Positions 43,077 to 52,018 of a stretch of 64,000 nucleotides of DNA are shown here, one piece after another; positions within the stretch are counted from its first letter, which is position 1, and the number at the start of each line of letters is the position of its first letter. The notes below the pieces were generated by a model. It made no database searches and was not told where the DNA came from. It saw only the letters and a list, made by a program, of their open reading frames with translations. This DNA comes from Haloterrigena sp. KLK7 (GTDB lineage Archaea > Halobacteriota > Halobacteria > Halobacteriales > Natrialbaceae): positions 124,001 through 188,000 of the forward strand of contig NZ_CP149790.1 in the NCBI RefSeq assembly GCF_037914945.1. The letters run 5' to 3'. Both the position numbers and the translations under genes were made by a program.

Positions 43077-44201
43077 ATGTCACCAATCGATAAGATTCCC
43101 GCGATCGGAACGGATTCAGTCACCACCGCGCTCGTAGTGATCGCCCTGATTACGGCCGGAGCGACGGTCGGTACCGGCTCCGTTGCGGCCCAATCCGCAC
43201 AGTCGGGCGGGGACGAATACGCGGTCGTACAGGACGGTGAGTGTTTCACCATCGAAGCGTTCGGCGACGGCTCACAGTCAGTCGAGGAGTTCTACGACTA
43301 CCGAACCCCGGAGACCGAGCCCAGCTCGTATCTGTACGGATCCTTCGGAACGCAAGAGCTCCAGGAGGACGATACGAGCAATCTCTTCCTGTACAACGGC
43401 AGTGAGGGCACCAGTCTCGTGGTCGTCCACGATCAGGTCGAGGGGAACTCGTCGGGCGCCGCCGTGACGATGCAGTTCGACGGGTTGCCCGAGGACGGCG
43501 AGTGGGCCGTCGAGGACGACAATTACAGCGAGCACCTCGGTGACGGTCCCTTCGACGAATTCGAACGCGACGGCACGTCGAGTCGCGCCACCTGGGTCTA
43601 CACCGACAACCGATCTGACGGCGGTGCGTTCCGCGGCCTCGAGGGCGATACCAACGTGACGATCGATCCCGCGTTCAACGACGACGCCGACTTCCGGCTG
43701 TACGAGGGCCAGATCACCGAGTGGAGGGCGCTCTCACCGACCGACGATGGGTACGAGGAAACGTCGCTCGACATGGACGAGCCGGTCGAGATCCGGTCCG
43801 GTTCGTGTACGTCCGTTACGGCGACCGACCTGGAGACGGACGAATCGGTGTCGGCGGGCGACGACCTCGGGATCGAAGCCACCGTCGAGAACGACGGCGC
43901 TATGAACGGGACGTTCGAGGTCCCGATCACCGTCGACGGCGAGGTCGTCGACGAACGCGAGGTGACCCTCGAACCCGGTGAAACGACGACGGTATCGACG
44001 ACGGTGACCCTCGAGGAAGCGGGAACGTACACCGTCGGCGTCGCGGGCGAGACGACCGAGGTGACCGTCGACGGCGAGGGCGGATTGGACGTCGACGGCG
44101 AGGGCGGATTGGACGAGGAACTGCCCGGATTCGGCATCGGTAGTACCATCGCGGCGCTGGCGACACTGCTCGCGCTCTCGCTCGCACGGTATCGACGGTA
44201 G
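43077..44201 (+). CDS. secreted PGF-CTERM surface protein (first of tandem pair)
   Basis: A 374-aa protein. The N-terminus has a signal-peptide-like hydrophobic stretch (TALVVIALITAGATVGTGSVAA). A novel beta-rich domain with EYAVVQDGECFTIEAFGDG and VEEFYDYRTPETEPSS spans about 45-245. Two cysteines (ECF and SGSCTS) could form a disulphide. A CARDB-like beta-sandwich follows (about 250-335: ESVSAGDDLGIEATVENDG, then EVTLEPGETTTVSTTV). The C-terminus carries the archaeosortase A signal LPGFGIGS, a membrane helix and an RYRR tail. It should therefore be cleaved and lipid-anchored on the cell surface. A close paralog follows at 44602. Confidence 0.85.
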   Translation: MSPIDKIPAIGTDSVTTALVVIALITAGATVGTGSVAAQSAQSGGDEYAVVQDGECFTIEAFGDGSQSVEEFYDYRTPETEPSSYLYGSFGTQELQEDDTSNLFLYNGSEGTSLVVVHDQVEGNSSGAAVTMQFDGLPEDGEWAVEDDNYSEHLGDGPFDEFERDGTSSRATWVYTDNRSDGGAFRGLEGDTNVTIDPAFNDDADFRLYEGQITEWRALSPTDDGYEETSLDMDEPVEIRSGSCTSVTATDLETDESVSAGDDLGIEATVENDGAMNGTFEVPITVDGEVVDEREVTLEPGETTTVSTTVTLEEAGTYTVGVAGETTEVTVDGEGGLDVDGEGGLDEELPGFGIGSTIAALATLLALSLARYRR

Positions 44202-44601
44202 CGGTCCGCGATAGGAGGTCTCGTCTCCGCGTTCCGACTCGACTCGAATCCCGTTCTTCGACGTCGGTGCGGGAGTTCGACCGTCGACGGCTCGCCGGTT
44301 CTCGCTCGAGTCGCCCGGATCGACGATCCGTATCGCTTGCTCCGTTCCTCCCGTCGAATGGGCCGACTAATTCGCGGCGGGAACCACAGACGGGCTCCCG
44401 TTCGGACTCTCACCGCGGTTTTCACCGAGGACAGCAGCACCTCGCGAATACCGGTACCGTAACGGAAACACGACATTAAATTCAGCCCGTACTATTCTCA
44501 CGCATACAAGTAATATATATCATATATTGGGTAGAATACCCGAGCGAGAAATACTGTCATAACAATCTACGTGATCCACATCGGCAGGGCTGTAGCGAAC
44601 G
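44202..44601. other. intergenic region between tandem paralogs
   Basis: No gene is seen. AT-rich near 44500-44530 with the near-palindrome AATATATATCATATATT. It contains the CATAACAA motif at 44558-44565. Confidence 0.4.
44558..44565 (+). promoter_or_regulatory. CATAACAA motif
   Basis: An exact copy in the direction of transcription, 36 bases before ATG 44602. Confidence 0.6.
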
Positions 44602-45663
44602 ATGACACAGGACGATACTCTCGTACGGAAGTCGGTTCTCACGACGGTCGTTGTGGTTATCGCGTTCACGCTCGCCGCGCCGTTCGGCACGGCGACGGTC
44701 GGAGCGACCACCACGCCACCGTCAGATACGGACGAATACGCGGTCGTACAGGGTGACGAATGTTATACGATCAAACCGATCGGTGACGGCCACCTGACTG
44801 CCGAGGAGTTCTACGACTACCGGGACCCGGATACGGAGCCGAGTTCGCACTCGTATAGTTCACACGGGACGCGGCATCTTCAGGAGAACGACGCCAGTCT
44901 CCTCTTCCTGCACGAGGGGGGTGACGGCCTCAGTCTCGGCGTCGTCCACGACCGGCACGGCGGCGGCTCGGAGGGCGGTGCGGCGACGATGACCTTCACT
45001 GACCTCCCCGAAAACGGCGAGTGGGTCGTCGAGGACGACGCCTACGCCGACCGCGACGACGAGTTCAGCCATCGGAACGGCTCGAGTCGCATCACGTGGG
45101 TCTACGGTGCAAACCGGACCGACGGCGGCGTGTTCAACGGCGGCCTGGACGACGAGTTCTCGATCACGATTCAGCCCCGGTTCAACGAGGATGCCGCTTT
45201 CCAGCAGTACGACGGCGAACTCACCGATTGGCAGGTGATCTCGGGCAACAGCACCGGACACGAGCGAATCTCGCTTAACATGAACCAGCCGATCGAGATC
45301 CGGTCCGGCGGCTGCACCTCGTACGCGGTCTCGGAGCTCGACATCGACGAGTCGGTGACTACCGGCGAGTCGACCGCGGTCGAAGCGACCGTCGAGAACA
45401 ACGGCGTGTACGCCGAGACGTTTACCGTCCCGATCACCGTCGACGGTGAAGTCGTCGACGAACAGGAGGTGACCCTCGAACCCGGCGAGACGGCGACCGT
45501 GTCCTCGTCCGTGACTCTCGAGGAAGCGGGAACGCACACCGTCGGCGTGGCGAACGAAACGATGGACGTGACTGCGGATGATGGCGAGCAACTGCCCGGA
45601 TTCGGCGTCGGCGTGGCGCTGGCGGCACTACTGATCGCATTCGTCGCTCGCGTCCGCCCGTAA
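44602..45663 (+). CDS. secreted PGF-CTERM surface protein (second of tandem pair)
   Basis: A 353-aa paralog of the preceding protein, with clear similarity over the whole length: EYAVVQGDECYTIKPIGDG, EEFYDYRDPDTEPSS, IEIRSGGCTS and the CARDB-like part EVTLEPGETATVSSSVTLE. Signal peptide near residues 11-34 and C-terminal LPGFGVGV plus helix and a short basic tail, so it is also a predicted archaeosortase substrate. Both cysteine positions are kept. The two genes have separate upstream motifs, so a recent duplication including the promoter is likely. Confidence 0.85.
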   Translation: MTQDDTLVRKSVLTTVVVVIAFTLAAPFGTATVGATTTPPSDTDEYAVVQGDECYTIKPIGDGHLTAEEFYDYRDPDTEPSSHSYSSHGTRHLQENDASLLFLHEGGDGLSLGVVHDRHGGGSEGGAATMTFTDLPENGEWVVEDDAYADRDDEFSHRNGSSRITWVYGANRTDGGVFNGGLDDEFSITIQPRFNEDAAFQQYDGELTDWQVISGNSTGHERISLNMNQPIEIRSGGCTSYAVSELDIDESVTTGESTAVEATVENNGVYAETFTVPITVDGEVVDEQEVTLEPGETATVSSSVTLEEAGTHTVGVANETMDVTADDGEQLPGFGVGVALAALLIAFVARVRP

Positions 45664-45955
45664 CGGAGCGCCTTTTCTCTCCGCTCGAGTTTCGAAGACG
45701 ATTACAGTCGAAGCAGGGCGAACGCCTCCGAGTTCAGTCATGGGATGAATCCCGTGACCGCTATTATCAGTGGTACTACGCTCTCCGGTACCGAGTTCCG
45801 GACAAGGACGTCCGAGACCGCTGTCCGGAACGACTTCAGCCGTGGGAGAAGTCCCGCGTCCGATTGCTCCGCAAAAGCGCTCACCGAGACGGTAGCGTCC
45901 CGATAGAACAACGAAACCGTTCGCCCGATCGCACTCGAGCGGCGCCCGAGCCGTC
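45664..45955. other. convergent intergenic region with hairpin array
   Basis: Lies between the 3' ends of the PGF-CTERM gene and the GT4 gene. It holds three hairpins (next entry) and no gene. Confidence 0.5.
45731..45861. other. three-hairpin element (possible decayed IS200/IS605-type end or structured RNA)
   Basis: Two similar 30-base segments, 45731-45760 and 45832-45861, each form a hairpin: CATGGGAT/ATCCCGTG (45739-45756) and CGTGGGA/TCCCGCG (45841-45858). Between them lies a perfect 10-base inverted repeat GTTCCGGACA / TGTCCGGAAC (45795-45804 and 45822-45831). Short imperfect hairpins of this kind resemble ends of IS200/IS605 elements, but no transposase is present. It could also be a structured transcript end. 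Confidence 0.4.
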
Positions 45956-46885
45956 CTAGTCAGCCCGGCCGGCGACGTCCCGATAGACGTCGTGTATCCG
46001 ATCGGCCATCCGGTCCGTGCTGATCTCGTCGGCGTGGTCGCGCCCGTTCGAGCGCTCCCCTCGGTTGAGAATCGCGCTGAGCGCGAGTCGGAGCTCCCGG
46101 TCGTTCCGACAGACCTCCGACGGCGTCACGCCCTCGAGACGCTCCCGGACGTCCCCGACGTCGACGGAGACGACGGGCAGGTTGCAGGCCATCGCCTCCT
46201 TGACCACGTTCGGCGACCCCTCGCGTTCGGAGGTCAACAGGAGACAGTCGGCGGCGTTCATGTACAGCGGCATCTCTTCGTGTGGAACGTCCCGGGCCGT
46301 CCGGAGGTACACCGGCTCCGAGACGTCCTCGCGGACGTCCTCGACGATCCGTTCCGCGCGCGGGTAGTTCTTCACCGTGCGTTCGGCCTTGTACGGGAAG
46401 AGGACGTGCTTCGCGTCCGGCTCCCAGCCGAGCCGATCGATCGCCTCGGACCGGGCCATCGGCTCGAACAGATCGAGGTCGATCCCGTGGGGAATCACGT
46501 GGCAGTCCGCTCCGAGGTCGCGTTTCATCCCTTCGGACATGACGATCGTCGCGTCGCAGAAGTTCGCACAGAACTCGCTGATCCATCCGAGGTCGCCGTC
46601 CAGGTCCGTCCCCCACAGCGACAGCACGACGGGGAGCCGCGGTTGTGCCAGCGCGAACGGTGCCGTGAGGCCGTAGTTGGCGTGAACGAGATCGTACGAC
46701 CCGAGCGATTCCTTCAGTACGGTCGGGTGAAAGCGCAGGTAATCGATCACCGAGCGGCTCGAGTCCGCCGTTACCGTTCCCGGTACCGAGACCGTCGTAC
46801 ACTCCACGCCGCGATCCTCGAGGGCCTCGACCTGGAGCTCGAACGGCGGCGAGTTCTCCTTCGATGTCAGGTTCAGAACGTTCAT
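45956..46885 (-). CDS. GT4-family glycosyltransferase
   Basis: A 309-aa GT-B glycosyltransferase. The N-terminal half includes YDLVHANYGLTAPFAL and LSLWGTDLDGD. The linker VIPHGIDLDLFEP and the nucleotide-sugar site TSEREGSPNVVKEAMACNLP (E-x7-E) are typical of family GT4. It would add a sugar from a nucleotide donor on the cytoplasmic face, here to a surface polysaccharide or lipid-linked glycan. The protein is short for the family (usually 350-400). Start MNVLNLTSK at 46885. CATAACAA lies 43 bases upstream. Confidence 0.9.
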   Translation of the reverse strand: MNVLNLTSKENSPPFELQVEALEDRGVECTTVSVPGTVTADSSRSVIDYLRFHPTVLKESLGSYDLVHANYGLTAPFALAQPRLPVVLSLWGTDLDGDLGWISEFCANFCDATIVMSEGMKRDLGADCHVIPHGIDLDLFEPMARSEAIDRLGWEPDAKHVLFPYKAERTVKNYPRAERIVEDVREDVSEPVYLRTARDVPHEEMPLYMNAADCLLLTSEREGSPNVVKEAMACNLPVVSVDVGDVRERLEGVTPSEVCRNDRELRLALSAILNRGERSNGRDHADEISTDRMADRIHDVYRDVAGRAD

Positions 46886-46928
46886 CGTCCTCTGAGAGTC
46901 TCTCTTCGAAATACGCGGACCGGACGGT

Positions 46929-46936
46929 TTGTTATG
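46929..46936 (-). promoter_or_regulatory. CATAACAA motif
   Basis: An exact copy on the reverse strand, 43 bases before the GT4 start at 46885. Confidence 0.6.
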
Positions 46937-47057
46937 TCGCGACTGAGAGCGGCCGCCGGTCGCGGTCGTCGTCGACCGACGACCGTCACCGAACCGGCGT
47001 CGAACGGCGGCCGTCGGTCGAGCCGGATATCTGGTGACTAGAGACATTCATCGGCGC

Positions 47058-47065
47058 CATAACAA
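47058..47065 (+). promoter_or_regulatory. CATAACAA motif
   Basis: An exact copy, 31 bases before ATG 47097. Together with the copy at 46929 it serves a divergent gene pair. Confidence 0.6.
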
Positions 47066-47096
47066 GGTGCGTACGAGTGGTGGTCTCGGCCGATCA

Positions 47097-48902
47097 ATGG
47101 CACACGCGCGTTCGCGCCCGATAGCGTTGGAAGACAGCGGACTGCTCGCGATCGGCTTTCTCGCCCTCGCCGGAGCCGTTCTCGCGGCCCACTCGTCGCC
47201 GGCCACGGGGTACGAGCTCTCGCTGTACTCGGGGACACCACTGTCGTTCTGGCTGCTGTTCGGCTGCGCCGTCTCGATCGCGCTGGCCGTCGGGTTCCGG
47301 GCGGCCACCGTCTGGAGCCGGCGGATCGCGCTCGTTCTCACCGGCGGCGCGCTCGCGGTCTTCGTCGGCCTCCCGATCCTCCGCGGCTATCGGTTTTACG
47401 GGGCCGGTGACGCGCTCACGCACCTCGGATGGATACGCGGAATCAAGTGGGGGACGTTCGAGCCGCTCGAGTTGCGGTATCCGGCGATACACACGGTTTC
47501 GAATCTCATCTCGGTCACGCTCGGGATCGACCTCGCGCAGGCGTCGCTGCTGCTGATCGTTCTCCTGTCGTGTCTGTTCGCCCTCTTCGTGGCGCTCGCG
47601 ACGTCGGTCCTGTTCGAGAATCGGTTCAGCGCGGTAGCCGGTGCCTTCGGGGCGTTTCTCCTGTTGCCGGTCACGAATCTCAGTACGTTCATCGTCCTGC
47701 ACGCGATGACGCAGGCGATCCTGTTCTCGTCGGTCTCGGTCTATCTGCTCCTGAAGTACGTCCGGAACGATCACTCGCCCGACGGGTCTTCCGGCGTCGG
47801 GTGGCTGCTCGCGATCACGTCGGTGGCGATGGTCGTCTACCACCCCCAGCTCGCGGCGCACTTCCTGGTGATGTTCATCGGGATCGTCGCGGTCCAGTAT
47901 CTGTACCGACGGTATCGTCCCGACCACCCGATCGCGGAGCATCAGTCGATCGTCGGACAGAGCGTCGTGCTCCTCACCGCCTTTCTCGTCTGGATCGCGA
48001 ACCACGGCTTCTTCGGCGACGTCGTCGGATACGCCATCTCGAGCGCGGCGGCGTACTTCTTCGGGGGCGGAGACGCCGCGTCGTCCGTCGACTCCCAGAG
48101 CTCGTCGCTCAGCGAGATCGGCGCCACGCTCCTCGAGATGGTCGTGAAACTGCTCGGGCCGAGTCTGCTCTTCGGCCTCCTCGCGTCGCTCCTCGTGCTG
48201 GCGGCGCTCCTGAACGACGACCTCACTCGCCGGACCGACGGCGTGCTCCCGTACTTCGTCGTCAGTATGATCGGCCTCGCGGGCCTCTTCGGACTGTACT
48301 TCTTCGGCTCGTACTCGGCGATGTACTTCCGCGTCTTCGGGCTGATGATGCTGTTGACCACGATCGCGGGGGCGGCCGCGATCGCGTACGGGATGCAGTC
48401 CGTTTCCGAGAACTACTCGATGACCGCCGTCTACAGCGTCGTGGTCGTCGGCTTCGGAGTCGTGTTACTGCTCTCGTTGCTGGTCGTGTACCCGTCGCCG
48501 TTTATCTATCAGGCCTCGCCGCACATCACCGACGCGTCGCTCGAAGGTCACGAGACCATGTTCGAGCACAACGACGAGGAGGTTCCGTTCGTCGGTATCC
48601 GCTCGGGGCCGCATCGCTACGAGGACGTCACGCACGCGAAGTACGATCGCACGCTTCCATATGCCGGCATTTCGGGCGAGGAGATCGAGGAGGGAATATC
48701 ACGACAGTACGAGAGCGACAGATATCTCACGGTGACGCAGTCCGACCGGGAACGAGAGGTGGTCTCGTATAAGGAGCTGCGGTACACGGAGGACCAACTC
48801 GAGTCGATCTCGTCCCAGCCCGGCGTCAATCGGGTCCAGTCGAACGGCGAGTTCGAGCTGTACTACGTCCACGGGACGGCCAACGGCTCCTCGGACAGCT
48901 AG
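47097..48902 (+). CDS. polytopic GT-C-like membrane protein, paralog of the 30657 gene
   Basis: A 601-aa protein with ~12 membrane segments and a C-terminal soluble domain. It shares with the protein at 30657-32453 the opening ATGYELSLYSGTP (there ATSYEPSIYAGTP), the loop GAGDALTHLGWIRGI, RYPAIHTVSN, and the start of the soluble domain (ITDASLEGHETM and TDETFSGYESA). The two are clearly paralogs of one family. Function as glycosyltransferase, polymerase or ligase of the surface polymer is inferred from the topology and cluster. ATG 47097 is preferred to an upstream in-frame ATG because of the motif position. Confidence 0.75.
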   Translation: MAHARSRPIALEDSGLLAIGFLALAGAVLAAHSSPATGYELSLYSGTPLSFWLLFGCAVSIALAVGFRAATVWSRRIALVLTGGALAVFVGLPILRGYRFYGAGDALTHLGWIRGIKWGTFEPLELRYPAIHTVSNLISVTLGIDLAQASLLLIVLLSCLFALFVALATSVLFENRFSAVAGAFGAFLLLPVTNLSTFIVLHAMTQAILFSSVSVYLLLKYVRNDHSPDGSSGVGWLLAITSVAMVVYHPQLAAHFLVMFIGIVAVQYLYRRYRPDHPIAEHQSIVGQSVVLLTAFLVWIANHGFFGDVVGYAISSAAAYFFGGGDAASSVDSQSSSLSEIGATLLEMVVKLLGPSLLFGLLASLLVLAALLNDDLTRRTDGVLPYFVVSMIGLAGLFGLYFFGSYSAMYFRVFGLMMLLTTIAGAAAIAYGMQSVSENYSMTAVYSVVVVGFGVVLLLSLLVVYPSPFIYQASPHITDASLEGHETMFEHNDEEVPFVGIRSGPHRYEDVTHAKYDRTLPYAGISGEEIEEGISRQYESDRYLTVTQSDREREVVSYKELRYTEDQLESISSQPGVNRVQSNGEFELYYVHGTANGSSDS

Positions 48903-49564
48903 ACGGGGCCACCGCGCGCGTTTCCGCGACCGACGCGGCGGTGACTGCGCTTCGAACGACCTCGTTCTCTCGGACTCGAGTCCGTCGTGGCCGGCGGTCG
49001 AACCGATACGGCGGACTCGCGACGCTGACTCGCCCGTCCGATGGCGTCGGCTCCTCGGTCTCGTCACGTGATGCTCTAGCCTGGTGCCGCCTCCGATCGC
49101 CCGACTGCAGCGTCGCGCGACATCCCGGTGCTGCGGGACGATCGGGTCGCCGCCTCGCGGGCGCCCGACGCGACTCGGTGGACGGGCGCTGGGCGTCCCG
49201 ATCGGTTCGACGGCCGTTCGCGACCCGCGCGGGTGAGGCGGCATCGTCGCGCGTCCACTGCACCGTCGTACCGACCGTCGTCGACTCGCGGTCGACGGTC
49301 GGGCACACTCGGTCCGAGTCCGTTCCCGGATCCTGACTGTCGACGTTTCGTGACGCTGGGAACCGGATCTCTGCCCCGAAGGAACGGCGAGCGGTCGCCG
49401 GTCGATCGCGATCCCGACACGCTCTAGTTTCTGTGATTGTATTATGTTCGTGCCTATCCATTCAGGGAATCTTGATGTATGCGGAATACCCATTCACAGA
49501 AAATTATATTTCCCGGAAACGAGACGGAAAACTTATAATGGTTAACTTCAGCTTAACGTGATAC
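48903..49564. other. intergenic region
   Basis: About 660 bases without a supported gene. AT-rich toward the 3' end, where ACTTATAAT (49531-49539) lies 25 bases before the next start. Confidence 0.4.
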
Positions 49565-51895
49565 ATGGCACGCGAACCTGAAGATCAGGGAATCTTAAAT
49601 TCCACTGACAAGAGAACTACTGGTGCGGAAGACGACGGTAAGAGTCCGTTACTGGACCGACGGTCGTATCTCAAACTGACTGGAGCGACCGCCGCCTCGG
49701 CCGTGGCGGCGACCGGCATGACCAGCGCGGCTAACGACTACGACGTGATCGAAGTCGGCGCCGGCGAGACGTTCCGGAAGGACCTCTCCAGCGGCGAGAC
49801 GTGGGAGAACGTCCTCATCGACATTACGGCGCAGGGCGCCAGCTACCGAATCACGGCGACGGCCGACAACTGGGCGATCCGGAACGTCGGTATCCGCGGG
49901 CAACTCGACTCGACGCCCGGTTCGCAGAACTTCGTCGTCTCCGTCCCCAGCAGCGGTGCGAGCGGTCTCATCGAGAACGTCTACCTGCCGGGAACGTCGT
50001 ACTCGCGGTCCACGTCGCCGTTCCCCTCGGGGATCTACGTGCACTTCAACCACGCGGGCGACCTCGAGGTCAGGAACTACTACGCCGCGAACCTCCCCTC
50101 GCACGGGATCTACGGGAGCGACCCCGGGAATCGGAACAACAACGGGAACGGCGGAACGGTTCGTATCCACGATTCGTACGTCGCGGACACCGAAAACTCC
50201 GGGTTCCGTATCGGATCGGACGGTTCGTACGTCGACAACTGCGTCTCGTTCAGGACCGTCCGCGGCCTGTGGTCGCGGTGGGCGAACACCGAGGCCCGCG
50301 GCTGTGACTTCGGCGACAACAACACCGACATCGTCGTCGGGCAGTCGGGCTACAGCCAGTCGTCGACGGTCACCCTCGACGGAACCACGTGCTTCGGGTC
50401 GGTCATCGAGGCCAACGGGAGTCTGAACGGGAGTTCGGCCGGCACTCCGGAGGAGCGAATCCCTGAGGGTTGTCCCGAGACGGCGGAAGCGGCGGCGAGC
50501 GGCGGCCAACCCGTGAACCTCGAGGACCTCCCCGAAAACACGCTGACGATCACCGGACAGGGCGAACCGACGAAGTATCACTTCGAGACCTCCGGCGAGC
50601 TCGCGCAAAATCCCGAGCGCGGCGATCTGCAGCGCCACGACGCCATCGACGGCACGACCGCCAGCGGCTGGGTGACGCGAACGAACAACGTCGACGGCTA
50701 CCGGTTCGACGGCGAACTGGTCGACCTCGGCTTCGATCAGGGCGTGGCGACCGTCACAGTCAACGGTCAGGAGGTCGATCCCGCCGACTACGGCGTCGAC
50801 GCCAGCGAAGCCGATTCGGAGCCCGAGGCCGATCACACGCTGACGATCACTGGCCAGGGCGAACCGACGAGGTATCACTTCGAGACCTCCGGCACGATCG
50901 AACGCAATCCCGAGCGCGGCGACCTGCAGCGCCACGACACCATCGACGACACGACCGCCAGCGGCTGGGTGACGCGAACGAACAACGTCGACGGCTACCG
51001 GTTCGACGGCGACCTGCTCGAGGTCGGCTTCGAGCAGGGCGCGGCGACCGTCGAACTCGACGGCGAGGAGATCGATCCCGCCGACTACAACGGAGAAGCG
51101 GCGCTCGACAACCTCCTGCTGGTCGACGGCGTCGGCACCTCCGGCGGCACGCGCTACGAGTTCGCCGTGAGCGGTGCGGCCGAGAAGTCCGACGAGAAGG
51201 GTGCGACGATCGACGACGCGGACGTCATCGACAGCGGCACCGTCACGGGCTCCGTCGCCGGCTGGCGCGACGCCTTCCGCTTTAGCGGTGACCTCGAGGA
51301 TCTCACCGTCGACGGTTCGGCGCGCGTCTACGTCAACGGCGAGCAGGTCGATCCGAGCGACTACGGCGCGGAGCGACCCCACGTGCTGACCGTCGTCGGC
51401 AACGGTTCGCCCGCGAACTACGAGGTGACCGTCGACGGGACGATCGATAAAGCGCTCGGCGACGGTTCCGACGAGACCGCGATCCGCTCGGAGACCGTGG
51501 CCGAGGGCTCGATCGAACGCGGCGTCCAGCGGTTCCGGTTCTCCGGGACGATCAGCGACTTCACGTTCGTCGAGGGCTCGGCGCACGTCTACGTCGACGC
51601 GGAGCGTCTCGATCCGGACGAGATCGGTGACGCCGATCTGCTGCCGCACGCGATCGTTATCGACGGCACCGAGGCCGACGGCGAGTCGACGTACTCGTTC
51701 GAAATCACCGGTGACGTGATCGCGTCGAACTACCGCGACGCCACGGTCGACGAGGACGACGCCATCGAGGGGACGTCCGTCACTGCCGCCGTCGACAGCG
51801 GACTGGACGCCTACTGGTTCGACGGTGATATCGTCGACTTCCGCCTCGCCGGCGACGCCGATGTCGACGTCGAGTACGACGTTCGCAGCCAGTAA
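49565..51895 (+). CDS. Tat-exported beta-helix protein with five or six C-terminal beta modules
   Basis: A 776-aa protein, the largest of the family. Twin-arginine signal DRRSYLKLTG (Arg32-Arg33). Beta-helix about 60-300 (IRNVGIRG, IENVYLPG, VRNYYAANL, IHDSYVAD, ARGCDFGDN), then a TAEAAASGG linker. Then five to six beta-sandwich modules follow. The first two (about 320-410 and 420-510) are nearly identical, both containing GDLQRHD and TASGWVTRTNNVDGY. Several modules end in VDPADYG-type motifs, and the C-terminus is VEYDVRSQ. The number of modules differs between paralogs (0, 1, 2-3, 3 and 5-6), which suggests variable-length stalks or binding units. Expected to be extracellular. Ligand unknown. 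Confidence 0.82.
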   Translation: MAREPEDQGILNSTDKRTTGAEDDGKSPLLDRRSYLKLTGATAASAVAATGMTSAANDYDVIEVGAGETFRKDLSSGETWENVLIDITAQGASYRITATADNWAIRNVGIRGQLDSTPGSQNFVVSVPSSGASGLIENVYLPGTSYSRSTSPFPSGIYVHFNHAGDLEVRNYYAANLPSHGIYGSDPGNRNNNGNGGTVRIHDSYVADTENSGFRIGSDGSYVDNCVSFRTVRGLWSRWANTEARGCDFGDNNTDIVVGQSGYSQSSTVTLDGTTCFGSVIEANGSLNGSSAGTPEERIPEGCPETAEAAASGGQPVNLEDLPENTLTITGQGEPTKYHFETSGELAQNPERGDLQRHDAIDGTTASGWVTRTNNVDGYRFDGELVDLGFDQGVATVTVNGQEVDPADYGVDASEADSEPEADHTLTITGQGEPTRYHFETSGTIERNPERGDLQRHDTIDDTTASGWVTRTNNVDGYRFDGDLLEVGFEQGAATVELDGEEIDPADYNGEAALDNLLLVDGVGTSGGTRYEFAVSGAAEKSDEKGATIDDADVIDSGTVTGSVAGWRDAFRFSGDLEDLTVDGSARVYVNGEQVDPSDYGAERPHVLTVVGNGSPANYEVTVDGTIDKALGDGSDETAIRSETVAEGSIERGVQRFRFSGTISDFTFVEGSAHVYVDAERLDPDEIGDADLLPHAIVIDGTEADGESTYSFEITGDVIASNYRDATVDEDDAIEGTSVTAAVDSGLDAYWFDGDIVDFRLAGDADVDVEYDVRSQ
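50540..51090 (+). repeat. near-identical tandem DNA repeat, 297-base period, inside the beta-helix gene
   Basis: The segment 50540-50790 recurs at 50837-51087 with long identical stretches (for example around CTGGGTGACGCGAACGAAC). Similarity at DNA level, including wobble positions, is much higher than to the other modules, so this is a recent duplication or gene conversion. Confidence 0.8.
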
Positions 51896-51983
51896 CTGTC
51901 CGGCGACGGGTTGCGACTGTTTTACGGCTCCGATCGACGAGGTTATGCACCGAATTCCGGCGGTGCCGCGGCGTAACATCGTC

Positions 51984-51991
51984 CATTACAA
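51984..51991 (+). promoter_or_regulatory. near match to CATAACAA motif
   Basis: Reads CATTACAA, 27 bases before ATG 52019. One mismatch. Confidence 0.4.
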
Positions 51992-52018
51992 TGCCGCGCA
52001 TCGGCGTCACATCCGTCG

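Noticed and set aside
49649-51979. 776-residue frame antisense to the largest beta-helix gene
   Set aside because: A shadow of the sense repeats. No signal, motif or plausible start context.
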